A stretch of 64,000 nt of DNA from assembly GCF_019968905.1 (NCBI RefSeq), contig NZ_CP079946.1, positions 3,596,001-3,660,000 on the forward strand, given 5' to 3'. This document shows positions 45,580-53,764 of this stretch, in pieces. The translations under genes were made by a program, and so were the position numbers. The stretch's first letter is position 1. The number at the start of each line of letters is the position of its first letter. This DNA comes from Corallococcus sp. EGB. GTDB taxonomy: Bacteria; Myxococcota; Myxococcia; Myxococcales; Myxococcaceae. The notes beneath the pieces are model-generated. The model was given only the letters and a program-made list of their open reading frames with translations, searched no databases and had not been told where the DNA came from.

Positions 45580-46461
45580 TCAGGTCCGCCGCGCCGTCTG
45601 GTGCAGCTCCAGCACGATGTTGCCGCCCTTGAAGAGCCGCACCGCCCCGGACGTCTGGCTCACCGTGAGCGCGATGCAGTGGGTGGAGGACGTGATGCCC
45701 GCGGAGGCCGCGTGGCGCGCGCCCAGGCCCAGGGGAATCTTCACCGTGTCGTCGTTGGCGGACAGGTAGCGGCCCGCGGCCAGCACCACGCCGTCCTCGC
45801 GGATGACGAACGCGCCGTCCAGCACGGAGAAGTTCTTGATGGCGTCGCGGATCTTCGGGTCGAGCACGTTGCGCTCGGACTCCGACAGGCCCTGGAACGG
45901 GTTGATGGTGAGCTGCCGGCTCTTCTCCAGCACGCTCGTGTGGTCGCCAATCGTGATGATGGTCCCGATGGGGTGGCCCTCGAAGCCCTCCTGGCCAATC
46001 TGCAGCGCCAGCTGGATGAGCGCGTCCACCACCTGCGAGTTGAACTCCTCGCCCAGCTTCACGCCCTCGATGGCCAGCCGGTCGTCCAGCGACCCGCCGA
46101 TGCGCATCTGCATCAGCGTGTCCGGCGCGCGCCCCACCTTGCCCGTCATGCAGAGCACGAGGTCGCCTTCCTTGAACGCGCCCTGGGACAGCGCGGAGAC
46201 GAGCGCCACCTTCACCCGCTCCGTGCGCGAGTAGTCGTATGCGGGGATGACGAGCGCGCGGACCTTCTTGTGCAGGAGGTCCTGCGCCAGCTTGTCCAGC
46301 GTCACCGCGTAGACCAGCTTCTTGCGCGCGGGCCTGCCCCGGAGGTCCTCCGGAGGAATGGGCGTGTCGCAGATATAGAGGAAGTGGTCGACCTCGCTCT
46401 TGGCGGCCAGGGAGAGCGCCGAGCGCAAGAATTCCCGATCGAACTTCGTGTTCTCGCTCAA
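45580..46461 (-). CDS. diadenylate cyclase (DisA/DAC domain) protein
   Basis: 293 aa. The C-terminal DAC domain carries both diagnostic motifs: DGA at 215-217 (FSVLDGAFVIREDG) and RHxxA at 249-253 (LGARHAASAGI). These bind ATP and metal for c-di-AMP synthesis. The N-terminal ~150 residues form an alpha/beta unit (LVYAVTLDKLAQDL; ALVIPAYDYSRTERVK; VVDALIQLALQIGQEG) recalling the pyruvate-kinase C-terminal-like domain fused to DAC in the DacZ type, rather than the helical DisA linker or the membrane helices of CdaA. No transmembrane segment is present. The stop lies 10 bp from the stop of the converging coiled-coil gene. Confidence 0.85.
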   Translation of the reverse strand: MSENTKFDREFLRSALSLAAKSEVDHFLYICDTPIPPEDLRGRPARKKLVYAVTLDKLAQDLLHKKVRALVIPAYDYSRTERVKVALVSALSQGAFKEGDLVLCMTGKVGRAPDTLMQMRIGGSLDDRLAIEGVKLGEEFNSQVVDALIQLALQIGQEGFEGHPIGTIITIGDHTSVLEKSRQLTINPFQGLSESERNVLDPKIRDAIKNFSVLDGAFVIREDGVVLAAGRYLSANDDTVKIPLGLGARHAASAGITSSTHCIALTVSQTSGAVRLFKGGNIVLELHQTARRT

Positions 46462-46499
46462 GGCGCTCCTCGTGCACCCACGTTTTGAAGCAGGTCAGC

Positions 46500-46527
46500 T
46501 TGACACTGGCAGCTGTATGAATAAAGC
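46500..46527 (+). promoter_or_regulatory. dksA promoter candidate
   Basis: TTGACA (46500-46505) and TAAAGC (46522-46527) are separated by 16 bases, about 60 bp upstream of the dksA TTG start. It lies in the 126-bp divergent space with the DAC gene. Confidence 0.5.
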
Positions 46528-46587
46528 TTTCGGGCCCTTTTTTTCGGGGGCAGGCCCCCTCTACCCGTCCCAACGGAGCCGCCGGCT

Positions 46588-46950
46588 TTGAACCAGAAAG
46601 ATCTCAAGCGTTACAAGAAGATGCTCGAGGACAGCAAAGCGAGCCTGCTCGAAAGCGCGAAGAAGACCCTGGTGGAGGAGTCATCCTTCGACACGGATGA
46701 CCTGCCTGATGAAATCGACCAGGCAGCCTCCGAGTACACCCAGTCCATGGTCTTCCGCCTGCGGGACCGCGAGAAGTTCCTCCTGCAGAAGATCGACAGC
46801 GCGCTCAAGCGCGTGGAGGAGGGCACGTTCGGCATCTGCGAGCGCTGCGAGGAGGACATCTCCCCCAAGCGCCTGGATGCGCGTCCGGTGACGACGCTCT
46901 GCATCCGCTGCAAGGAGGAGCAGGAGAAGAAGGAGAAGTCCTACGGCTGA
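46588..46950 (+). CDS. dksA: DksA/TraR-type zinc-finger transcription factor
   Basis: 120 aa, TTG start following the frame back from the conserved helices. The coiled coil has NQKDLKRYKKMLEDSKASLL and a tip-like DTDDLPDEIDQAASEYTQ. The C-terminal zinc finger is CERC...CIRC (GICERCEEDISPKRLDARPV, TTLCIRCKEE). DksA binds the RNA polymerase secondary channel and, with (p)ppGpp, adjusts transcription. The length fits the short DksA group of delta-like and myxobacterial proteins. A relA/spoT gene lies about 4 kb downstream. Confidence 0.88.
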   Translation: MNQKDLKRYKKMLEDSKASLLESAKKTLVEESSFDTDDLPDEIDQAASEYTQSMVFRLRDREKFLLQKIDSALKRVEEGTFGICERCEEDISPKRLDARPVTTLCIRCKEEQEKKEKSYG

Positions 46951-46965
46951 GGCCGTGGCTTCACC

Positions 46966-46998
46966 GGGCCGCACGGCGCTTCCATGCCCGTGCGGTCC
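46966..46998. terminator. hairpin between convergent dksA and FHA gene
   Basis: CCGCACGG and CCGTGCGG form an 8-bp perfect stem with an 11-base loop. It lies directly between two converging genes. No T-run follows, so this is a weaker call. Confidence 0.4.
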
Positions 46999-47025
46999 AT
47001 GCCTCGCCCGAGAGGCGAAGCCGCT

Positions 47026-47793
47026 TCAGGCCGCCGCGGGCTGGATCTCCACCCGCAGCAGCTGACGGCCGATGAGGAAGTGATCGCCGTTGTCGACGAA
47101 GGTCGGCCCCGCGAGCCGGATGAAGGTGCCGTTGGACGAGCCCACGTCGCGCACCATCAGGCGGTCCCCCCGCACCTGCAGCAGCGCGTGCCGCCCGGAC
47201 ACGAAGCCGTCCGTGGGGAAGGCGATGTCGCCCTGCTCGCGCCCCAGCAGGTTGTCGCCGTCCTTGAGCGGGAAGGCCGCGCCGCGCAGGCCGCCCTCCA
47301 ACTGCTGGATGAGGCGCAGCCGGTAGCCGGGATCCGGCGAGCCCCACACCTGCGTGCCGCCGGGCCCGAGCGCCGCGGCGGGGATGGGCTCCAGCACCAG
47401 GCGCTGACGGCCCAGGCGCAGCTCTCCGCCGGCGGGCAGCTCGCGCTCATTGCGCAGGCGCACGAAGACGCCGTTGGCGCCGCCCACGTCCTCCACGGCC
47501 AGCCGCGCGCCGGAGAAGAAGAAGCGCGCCTGCACGGGCATGATGAACGGGTCGTCGGTGAGCGCGATGTCCGCCTGCTGGCCGCAGGTGAGGGTGTCGC
47601 GCTGCATGCGCACCAGTGATTCCGGGCCGCCGTCCGCGCGCACCACGCGGATGGATACCTGCGGGCGCGACGAGATGTGCGCCACGGCCATCACCATGGT
47701 CCCGGAGCGCAGCGCCGAGCCGCAGGCGCGGCAGACGGTGGCATCCCGGGAATTCTCGGTGTCACAGCGGGGGCAATAGTCCACGGCGTCCAT
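47026..47793 (-). CDS. zinc-ribbon protein with two FHA-like domains
   Basis: 255 aa. The start ATG at 47793 follows GGGAG. Residues 7-24 are a four-Cys zinc ribbon (C7, C10, C21, C24). Residues about 50-140 form an FHA-like fold that looks degenerate (DTLTCGQQADIALTDD ... RLAVEDVGGANGVFVRL). Residues 165-250 are a canonical FHA domain with the signature G-R (LLGREQGDIAF), SGRH and SSNG (VRDVGSSNGTFIRL). FHA domains bind phosphothreonine. The gene is divergent from the Ser/Thr kinase gene and shares its zinc-ribbon start, suggesting one signalling module. Confidence 0.82.
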   Translation of the reverse strand: MDAVDYCPRCDTENSRDATVCRACGSALRSGTMVMAVAHISSRPQVSIRVVRADGGPESLVRMQRDTLTCGQQADIALTDDPFIMPVQARFFFSGARLAVEDVGGANGVFVRLRNERELPAGGELRLGRQRLVLEPIPAAALGPGGTQVWGSPDPGYRLRLIQQLEGGLRGAAFPLKDGDNLLGREQGDIAFPTDGFVSGRHALLQVRGDRLMVRDVGSSNGTFIRLAGPTFVDNGDHFLIGRQLLRVEIQPAAA

Positions 47794-47904
47794 GCGAGGC
47801 TCCCTTCTAGCAGGCCCGCGCCGCCTTGGGGGACCGACAGCGCACGGCTTGCTCCCCACCCGAGCGGCATGGTGAAGTCCCGGCCCCACTGACTGGACGC
47901 TGAC

Positions 47905-49581
47905 GTGTACTGCCCTTCCTGCGGCGCTGACGCCGAAGACTCCTCCCGCTACTGCCCCGCCTGCGGCGCGACGCTCCTGCGCTCGGCGGACGGCGGCGAC
48001 GAATATGTGGGCAAGACGATTGCCGCCAAGTACCGGGTGGAGGCCCTCATCGGCGAGGGCGGAATGGGCAAGGTGTACCGGGCCCGCCAGCTCGCGCTGG
48101 ACAAGGTGGTGGTGCTGAAGGTGCTGCGCCACACGCTCTTGTCGGACGAGCGCACCGTCGCGCGCTTCCAGCGCGAGGCCAAGGCGGCCAGCCGCCTCAA
48201 CCACCCCAACTCCATCAGCGTGCTGGACTTCGGCCAGGCCGACGACGGCGCGCTCTTCATCGCGATGGAGTACGTGGCCGGGCAGGACCTGCATCAAATT
48301 CTCAGCCGCGAGTGGCCGCTGGGCGAGGCGCGCGTGGTGCGCATCGCCCTGCAGATCCTCAGCGCGCTGTCGGACGCGCACGGCGCGGGCGTCATCCACC
48401 GGGACCTCAAGCCCGAGAACATCATGGTGGAGCAGCGCCGCAACGAGCCGGACTTCGTGAAGGTGCTGGACTTCGGCATCGCGAAGATCACCGACTCGCA
48501 GGACGAGGGCCCGGCCCTCACGCGCGCGGGCTTCGTGTGCGGCACCCCCGAGTACATGTCCCCGGAGCAGGCGCGGGGCGCGGTGTTGGACCACCGCTCG
48601 GACCTGTACGCGGTGGGCGTCATCCTCTACCAGCTGATGACGGGCCTCCTGCCCTTCGAGTCCGACTCCGCGGTGGGCTTCGCCACCAAGCACCTCACCG
48701 AGGAGCCGCCCCCGCCCACGCGGCGCCGCCCGGACGCGCGCATCTCCCCGGGCATGGAGCGGCTCATCCTCCGCGTCCTGTCCAAGGACCCGGACGACCG
48801 GCCGGCCAACGCCGCGGCCTTCAAGGCGGAGCTGCTCGCCGTCGACAAGGAGCGCCGCCGCGGAGGCGCCGCCGGTGACACCGGTGGACGCCGTCCCCAG
48901 GCCTCCAACGTGCTGGCCCCCATCCCGCGCCGCTCCCAGGCCGCGCAGAACTCGGCGCGCAACAACACGGGCTGGAACGACGTGACGGTGGAGGCCACCG
49001 TGCAGGGCCTGCCCCACTCGCGCACCCCGGTCTCCGAGGAGTCCACGCTCGCGCCCGAGGGCACCCGGACCGCCGTGGCCGCGCCCACCTCCGGTGGTGG
49101 TGGCGAGGGCATCATCCTCTTCTTCAAGGCGCTCACCACGGTGCTGGTGCTGGGAGCGGTGGGCTTCTTCGTCTACTACTTCGGCATCGGTGCGGGCAGC
49201 GGCTCGGAGAATGGCGGGTACCAGCTTCCGCAGAACGCGCCCCGGCCCATCAACGCGGGCGCGGACGTGCCGGACTACCAGCGGCAGATTCCCAGCGCCT
49301 CGCGCAACGTGGACAAGGCGCGCAAGCTGACGCGGGACGGGGACCACGACGTGATGGCCGGCGAGCTGGGCCGCGCCACGTCCCTCTACCGGGAAGCCTT
49401 CCAGTACAACCCGGAGGCGGAGCTGGCCCTCAAGCTGGGCGAGCTGTACTGGCAGCGCGACATGACGGACGAGGCCCGCGGCTGGTGGGTGCGCCACCTG
49501 ACCGACATGCCGGATTCGCGCGCCCGTGAGTACATCGAGGCCCGGCTCGGCAGCCCGGTGGCGCGTCCCCCGGCGCCCTGA
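47905..49581 (+). CDS. Ser/Thr protein kinase with N-terminal zinc ribbon
   Basis: 558 aa, GTG start. Residues 3-20 are a four-Cys zinc ribbon (C3, C6, C17, C20). The kinase domain runs about 43-310: glycine loop GEGGMGKVY at 50-58, Lys72 in VVVLKVL, the catalytic loop HRDLKPEN from 165, and DFG at 189-191, with APE-like TPEYMSPEQARG. A linker follows with Pro/Arg-rich phosphorylatable sequence, then a transmembrane helix near 403-427 (IILFFKALTTVLVLGAVGFF) and a C-terminal TPR-like tail (LYREAFQYNPEAELALKLGE). The domain order is the usual one for myxobacterial membrane Hanks-type kinases. Divergent and convergent FHA genes on each side are natural phosphothreonine readers. Confidence 0.88.
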   Translation: MYCPSCGADAEDSSRYCPACGATLLRSADGGDEYVGKTIAAKYRVEALIGEGGMGKVYRARQLALDKVVVLKVLRHTLLSDERTVARFQREAKAASRLNHPNSISVLDFGQADDGALFIAMEYVAGQDLHQILSREWPLGEARVVRIALQILSALSDAHGAGVIHRDLKPENIMVEQRRNEPDFVKVLDFGIAKITDSQDEGPALTRAGFVCGTPEYMSPEQARGAVLDHRSDLYAVGVILYQLMTGLLPFESDSAVGFATKHLTEEPPPPTRRRPDARISPGMERLILRVLSKDPDDRPANAAAFKAELLAVDKERRRGGAAGDTGGRRPQASNVLAPIPRRSQAAQNSARNNTGWNDVTVEATVQGLPHSRTPVSEESTLAPEGTRTAVAAPTSGGGGEGIILFFKALTTVLVLGAVGFFVYYFGIGAGSGSENGGYQLPQNAPRPINAGADVPDYQRQIPSASRNVDKARKLTRDGDHDVMAGELGRATSLYREAFQYNPEAELALKLGELYWQRDMTDEARGWWVRHLTDMPDSRAREYIEARLGSPVARPPAP

Positions 49582-49624
49582 GGGCCCGCGGCGCCTGGTG
49601 AGCGGCGGTCCGTCCCGGTGCGCG

Positions 49625-49646
49625 CCCGGCCTGGTGTGAGGCCGGG
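49625..49646. terminator. bidirectional hairpin between kinase and FHA gene
   Basis: CCCGGCCT and AGGCCGGG form a perfect 8-bp stem with a 6-base loop, followed by GCTTCTTCCC on the + strand. It lies between converging genes. Confidence 0.5.
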
Positions 49647-49657
49647 GCTTCTTCCCG

Positions 49658-50830
49658 TCAGCCCAGCGTCTCCACCTGCATGACGTGCTGACCCAGGCGG
49701 ACGCGGTCTCCCGGACGCAGCAGGCGCTCCGTCGCGGGCGGGATGCGCACGAAGGTGCCCAGGCCGCCGGAGAGGTCGCGCAGCAGCGCGCCCGTCGCCG
49801 TGGGGCTGAGCTCGCAATGACGGCCAGCGAGCCCCTCGTCGTTCGGGTACGCCAGGTCGCAGTGCGCCTGCCCGATGGTGAGCAGCGCCGCGGCCGTCAC
49901 CACCGCGCGGCCCGCCCGGCCTCCCATGTGCACCTCCTCCACGCCGTAGAGCGCCTGGCCCAGCGGCACGGGCGAGCCGTACGGCGTGGGCCGGCCCGCC
50001 ACGGGCGCGGGGGACTCCACGCGGCCGGTGAAGCGGAACAGCCGCTGGCCGGCGCTGAAGAGGGCGCGCGGCGCCAGCGGCTCCGTGCCGGCGAAGGTGA
50101 CGTAGACGCCCGACGCGCTCGACTCGTCGCGCACGAAGAGGGCGCCGTCCTTCACGAGGAAGGTGGCGTGCAGCGGTGACACGAAGACGTCGTCCGGGAA
50201 GAGGATGGCGCCGCGCTGGCGGCCCACCACACAGCCCGTCACCGGCAGCTTGTAGCGCTGGCCGCGCGTCGTCCCGGCGATGACCGCCAGCCCGAAGCGC
50301 GAGGCCACCGGCGGCGGACGCGCCGTGGCGCCCGTGGTGGCCGGCGGCGTGGCTCCCGGAGGGACCGGCGCCGTGGCCCCCGTGCCGCCCCGGGGCGGCA
50401 GCGTGTTGTCCGGCACGGGCGGAGGCGGCCGGGTGTTGGCGGGCGGAATCGCCGGCCCGTAGCCCGCGCGCGGAGGCGGAGGCGTCCCCACGGCCCGGCG
50501 GGCCTCCACCATCAGCCCCTGGGCCGCCGTGGGCGGCGGGGTGCGCGCGGAGGGCTTGAGCCCGGGCGGCACCGCGCTGGGCGGCGGCGGCGTGGGCGGC
50601 GCGTACACCTCGCCCGGCCGCGTGAAGCTCGCGACGGCGGCGGGGCGGCCAGGGCTCGCGGCGGGAGGCGGCGTCCCCGGGCGGGCAGGGGGCGCGGCCG
50701 CCGGGCGGGGGGCCGGAGCGGCCTCTTCCAGCGCCTGGCCGCACAGCACGCAGGTGGCCGAGCGTGGCGGGTTGTAGCCGTCACAATGCGGGCAGACCAC
50801 CGGGAGCGCGGACAGCAGAAGCTGAGACAT
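49658..50830 (-). CDS. zinc-ribbon, Pro-rich protein with two FHA domains
   Basis: 390 aa. A four-Cys zinc ribbon is at C13, C16, C27, C30 (VVCPHCDGYNPPRSATCVLC). Residues 40-170 are Pro/Ala-rich linker with no fold. Residues about 180-270 are an FHA domain (VVGRQRGAILFPDDVFVSPL HATF; RDESSASGVYVTF), whose SSNG is replaced by SASG. Residues about 310-390 form a second FHA-like domain (ALLTIGQAHCDLAYPNDEGL AGRHC; LRDLSGGLGTFVRI), with SGGLG in place of SSNG. Its last residues are VRLGQHVMQVETL. The gene faces the kinase gene across a bidirectional terminator. Confidence 0.78.
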   Translation of the reverse strand: MSQLLLSALPVVCPHCDGYNPPRSATCVLCGQALEEAAPAPRPAAAPPARPGTPPPAASPGRPAAVASFTRPGEVYAPPTPPPPSAVPPGLKPSARTPPPTAAQGLMVEARRAVGTPPPPRAGYGPAIPPANTRPPPPVPDNTLPPRGGTGATAPVPPGATPPATTGATARPPPVASRFGLAVIAGTTRGQRYKLPVTGCVVGRQRGAILFPDDVFVSPLHATFLVKDGALFVRDESSASGVYVTFAGTEPLAPRALFSAGQRLFRFTGRVESPAPVAGRPTPYGSPVPLGQALYGVEEVHMGGRAGRAVVTAAALLTIGQAHCDLAYPNDEGLAGRHCELSPTATGALLRDLSGGLGTFVRIPPATERLLRPGDRVRLGQHVMQVETLG

Positions 50831-50989
50831 GGGCAGAAGGCCAATCTAGGGGGGCGTGAAACGCCCGGTCAACGAAAGCCTCGGACCTGTATCCAAGGCG
50901 CCCGGGCCCCCTGAACCCGGCGGGGTCCGCGATGTTCCAGGGTAACGTTGCCCCTGCTGGTTGAGGCAGTTACGATTGCCACCGCCTCG

Positions 50990-53212
50990 ATGATTCGCCT
51001 GAACGACATCCTGCAGCGGGTTGCGTCGTACCACCCGGACCCCGATCTGGACATCATCAAGAAGGCGTACGTCTACTCGGCCAAGGTCCACCAGGGACAA
51101 CTCCGCAAGTCGGGAGAGCCCTACCTCATCCACCCGCTGGAGGTGGCGGGCATCCTGGCGGAGCTGAAGCTGGACGAGGCCTCCATCGTCACCGGCCTGC
51201 TCCACGACACCATCGAGGACACGCTCGCCACCGCGGAGGAGCTCACGGAGCTCTTCGGCCCGGAGGTCGCGCAGCTGGTGGACGGCGTGACGAAGCTGTC
51301 CAAGTTCTCCGCGTCCGCGACGCTCTCCCAGGAGGAGAAGCAGGCGGAGAACTTCCGCAAGATGATCATCGCGATGGCGCAGGACATCCGCGTCATCCTC
51401 GTGAAGCTGGCGGACCGCACGCACAACATGCGGACGCTGGATCACATGTCCGAGGAGAAGCAGGCCCGCATCGGACAGGAGACGCTGGACATCTACGCGC
51501 CCCTGGCCAACCGCCTGGGCATCTCCTGGATCAAGACGGAGCTGGAGGACCTGTCCTTCCGCTACGTGAAGCCGCAGGAGTTCTTCGCGCTGGAGGAGCA
51601 GCTCAACAAGCGCAAGAAGGAGCGCGAGAAGTACATCGAGGACACCTGCGACCTGATGCGCGCCAAGCTCCAGGAGCGCGGCCTCAAGGGCGACGTCAGC
51701 GGGCGCTTCAAGCACGTCTACAGCATCTGGAAGAAGATCAAGTCGCAGGGCATCGACTTCGATCAGATCCACGACATCATCGCGTTCCGCATCATCGCGC
51801 CGTCGGTGCCCGCCTGCTACGAGGCGCTGGGCATGGTGCACCAGATGTGGAAGCCGGTGCCCGGGCGCTTCAAGGACTTCATCGCCATCCCGAAGCCCAA
51901 CATGTACCAGTCCCTGCACACCACGGTGATTGGTCCGTTGAGCGAGCGCGTGGAGGTGCAGATCCGCACCGCGGAGATGCACAAGATCGCGGAGGAGGGC
52001 ATCGCCGCGCACTGGGCCTACAAGGAAGGCCGCGCGCCCATCTCCAAGGACGACGAGAAGTTCGCCTGGCTGCGCCAGCTGATGGAGTGGCAGCAGGACT
52101 TGAAGGACCCCAAGGAGTTCCTCGAGACGGTGAAGGTGGACCTCTTCACCGACGAGGTCTTCGTCTTCACGCCCAAGGGCGACGTGCGCAGCCTGCCGCG
52201 CGGCGCGACGCCGGTGGACTTCGCGTACGCCATCCATTCCGACGTGGGCGGCCGGTGCGTGGGCGCCAAGGTGAACGGGAAGATCGTCCCGCTGCGCTAC
52301 AAGCTGAAGAACGGCGACACGGTGGAGGTGCTCACCAGCCCGCAGGCGCACCCGTCCAAGGACTGGCTCACCTTCGTCAAAACGAGCCGCGCGCAGCAGC
52401 GCATCCGCGGCTTCATCAAGCAGCAGCAGCGCGACAAGAGCCTGCAGCTGGGCCGCGAGCTGGTGGACCGCGAGTTCAAGCGCTTCCAGCTCAACTTCAA
52501 CAAGCTGATGCGCTCCGGCGAGGTGAAGAAGGTCGCCGAGGAGCTGGGCTTCCGCGTCGAGGACGACATGCTGGTCGCCATCGGCTACGGGAAGGTGACG
52601 CCGCAGCAGCTGGTGCAGCGCCTGGTGCCGCAGGAGAAGCTGGCGCAGGCGGAGCCGGCCCCGCGTCCCGCCTCGGACGGCAACGGGACGGGCCATGGCG
52701 CGGGGGGCAACGCCTCCATGCTGCCGGGCCTGTCGCGCATGACGGACCTGGCCAAGCGGCTGGTGGGGCGCAACAACCGCAGCGGCGTCCAGATTGGCGG
52801 CGTGGACGACGTGCTCGTGCGCTTCGGGCGCTGTTGCAACCCCGTTCCCGGGGACCCCATCGCGGGGTTCATCACGCGGGGGCGGGGGGTGACGGTGCAC
52901 ACGGTGGGGTGTGAGAAGGCCCTGGCCACGGACCCCGAGCGGCGCGTGGACGTGTCCTGGGACGTGAAGGGCGACTTCAAGCGGCCCGTCACGCTGCGCG
53001 TGCTGACGGCGGACCGGCCGGGCCTCCTGGCGGACATCACCAACACGTTCTCCAAGAAGAGCGTCAACATCTCCCAGGCCAACTGCCGGGCCACCGGCGA
53101 TGACCGGGCGGTGAACACCTTCGAGGTCACCATCTCCGACCTCAAGCAGCTGACGGACCTGATGCGCTCCATCGAGCGGTTGACGGGCGTCTACTCGGTC
53201 GAGCGAATCTAG
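50990..53212 (+). CDS. bifunctional (p)ppGpp synthetase/hydrolase
   Basis: 740 aa from the ATG at 50990 (MIRLNDILQRV); an upstream TTG at 50948 adds 14 unconserved residues. Domains in order: HD hydrolase (LLHDTIED at 71-78, KLADRTHNMRT), synthetase (RFKHVYSIWKKI, DIIAFRII, RFKDFIAIPKPNMYQSLHT), TGS (FVFTPKGDVRSLPRGATPVD), zinc-finger/RIS region with GRCCNPVPGD, and C-terminal ACT domain. The RFKD version of the RXKD/EXDD motif and the intact HD box are those of a bifunctional Rel/SpoT rather than a synthetase-only RelA. It controls the stringent response, which in myxobacteria starts development. dksA lies 4 kb upstream. Confidence 0.93.
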   Translation: MIRLNDILQRVASYHPDPDLDIIKKAYVYSAKVHQGQLRKSGEPYLIHPLEVAGILAELKLDEASIVTGLLHDTIEDTLATAEELTELFGPEVAQLVDGVTKLSKFSASATLSQEEKQAENFRKMIIAMAQDIRVILVKLADRTHNMRTLDHMSEEKQARIGQETLDIYAPLANRLGISWIKTELEDLSFRYVKPQEFFALEEQLNKRKKEREKYIEDTCDLMRAKLQERGLKGDVSGRFKHVYSIWKKIKSQGIDFDQIHDIIAFRIIAPSVPACYEALGMVHQMWKPVPGRFKDFIAIPKPNMYQSLHTTVIGPLSERVEVQIRTAEMHKIAEEGIAAHWAYKEGRAPISKDDEKFAWLRQLMEWQQDLKDPKEFLETVKVDLFTDEVFVFTPKGDVRSLPRGATPVDFAYAIHSDVGGRCVGAKVNGKIVPLRYKLKNGDTVEVLTSPQAHPSKDWLTFVKTSRAQQRIRGFIKQQQRDKSLQLGRELVDREFKRFQLNFNKLMRSGEVKKVAEELGFRVEDDMLVAIGYGKVTPQQLVQRLVPQEKLAQAEPAPRPASDGNGTGHGAGGNASMLPGLSRMTDLAKRLVGRNNRSGVQIGGVDDVLVRFGRCCNPVPGDPIAGFITRGRGVTVHTVGCEKALATDPERRVDVSWDVKGDFKRPVTLRVLTADRPGLLADITNTFSKKSVNISQANCRATGDDRAVNTFEVTISDLKQLTDLMRSIERLTGVYSVERI

Positions 53213-53290
53213 CCCGCGCCTGTGCTACAGCGCCCGGCGGACCCGCGGCCCCGCCTTTCAGGAGGGCCGCCTCAACGCGAGGTGTGCTGC

Positions 53291-53677
53291 ATGGCGCGCA
53301 AGGCAATCCACTCCGACGACGCCCCCAAGGCGATTGGCCCCTACTCCCAGGCCGTGCAGGTGGACGCCGGGAAGATGACGTTCCTGTCCGGCCAGATTCC
53401 CCTGGACCCGAAGACGATGGAGCTCGTCCCCGGGGACGTCGTCGCGCAGGCCGAGCAGGTGATGAAGAACCTGAAGGCCGTGCTCGCCGCCAGCGGCCTG
53501 GACTTCAGCCACGTCGTGCGCTGCACCATCTTCCTCACCAACCTGGGTGACTTCGCCAAGGTGAACGAGGTGTACGCGCGCGCCTTCCCGGGCACGCCGC
53601 CGGCCCGCGCCACCGTGCAGGTGTCCGCGCTGCCGCGCGGCTCCCAGGTGGAGATCGACGCCATCGCCGTGTCCTGA
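53291..53677 (+). CDS. RidA family (YjgF/YER057c/UK114) protein
   Basis: 128 aa from the ATG at 53291 (MARKAIHSDDAPKAIGPYSQ); the frame is open upstream but the family start begins here. It carries AVQVDAGKMTFLSGQIPLDP, a conserved Arg in VVRCTIFLTNLGDFAKVNEV, and ARATVQVSALPRGSQVEIDA. RidA hydrolyses reactive enamines/imines made by PLP enzymes. It is a trimeric chorismate-mutase-like fold. It ends at a strong bidirectional terminator. Confidence 0.9.
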   Translation: MARKAIHSDDAPKAIGPYSQAVQVDAGKMTFLSGQIPLDPKTMELVPGDVVAQAEQVMKNLKAVLAASGLDFSHVVRCTIFLTNLGDFAKVNEVYARAFPGTPPARATVQVSALPRGSQVEIDAIAVS

Positions 53678-53706
53678 CGTCTCACCGGGCACGCGCTGGA
53701 AACACG

Positions 53707-53740
53707 AAGGCCGCCGGTTCCCGTGGGAGCCGGCGGCCTT
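53707..53740. terminator. bidirectional hairpin between RidA and triple-DsbA genes
   Basis: AAGGCCGCCGG and CCGGCGGCCTT with inner TCCC/GGGA form a long perfect stem, followed by GTGTGTTTC on the + strand and CGTGTT-like sequence on the other. It lies between two converging genes. Confidence 0.75.
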
Positions 53741-53764
53741 GTGTGTTTCAGGAACGGGCGAGGG

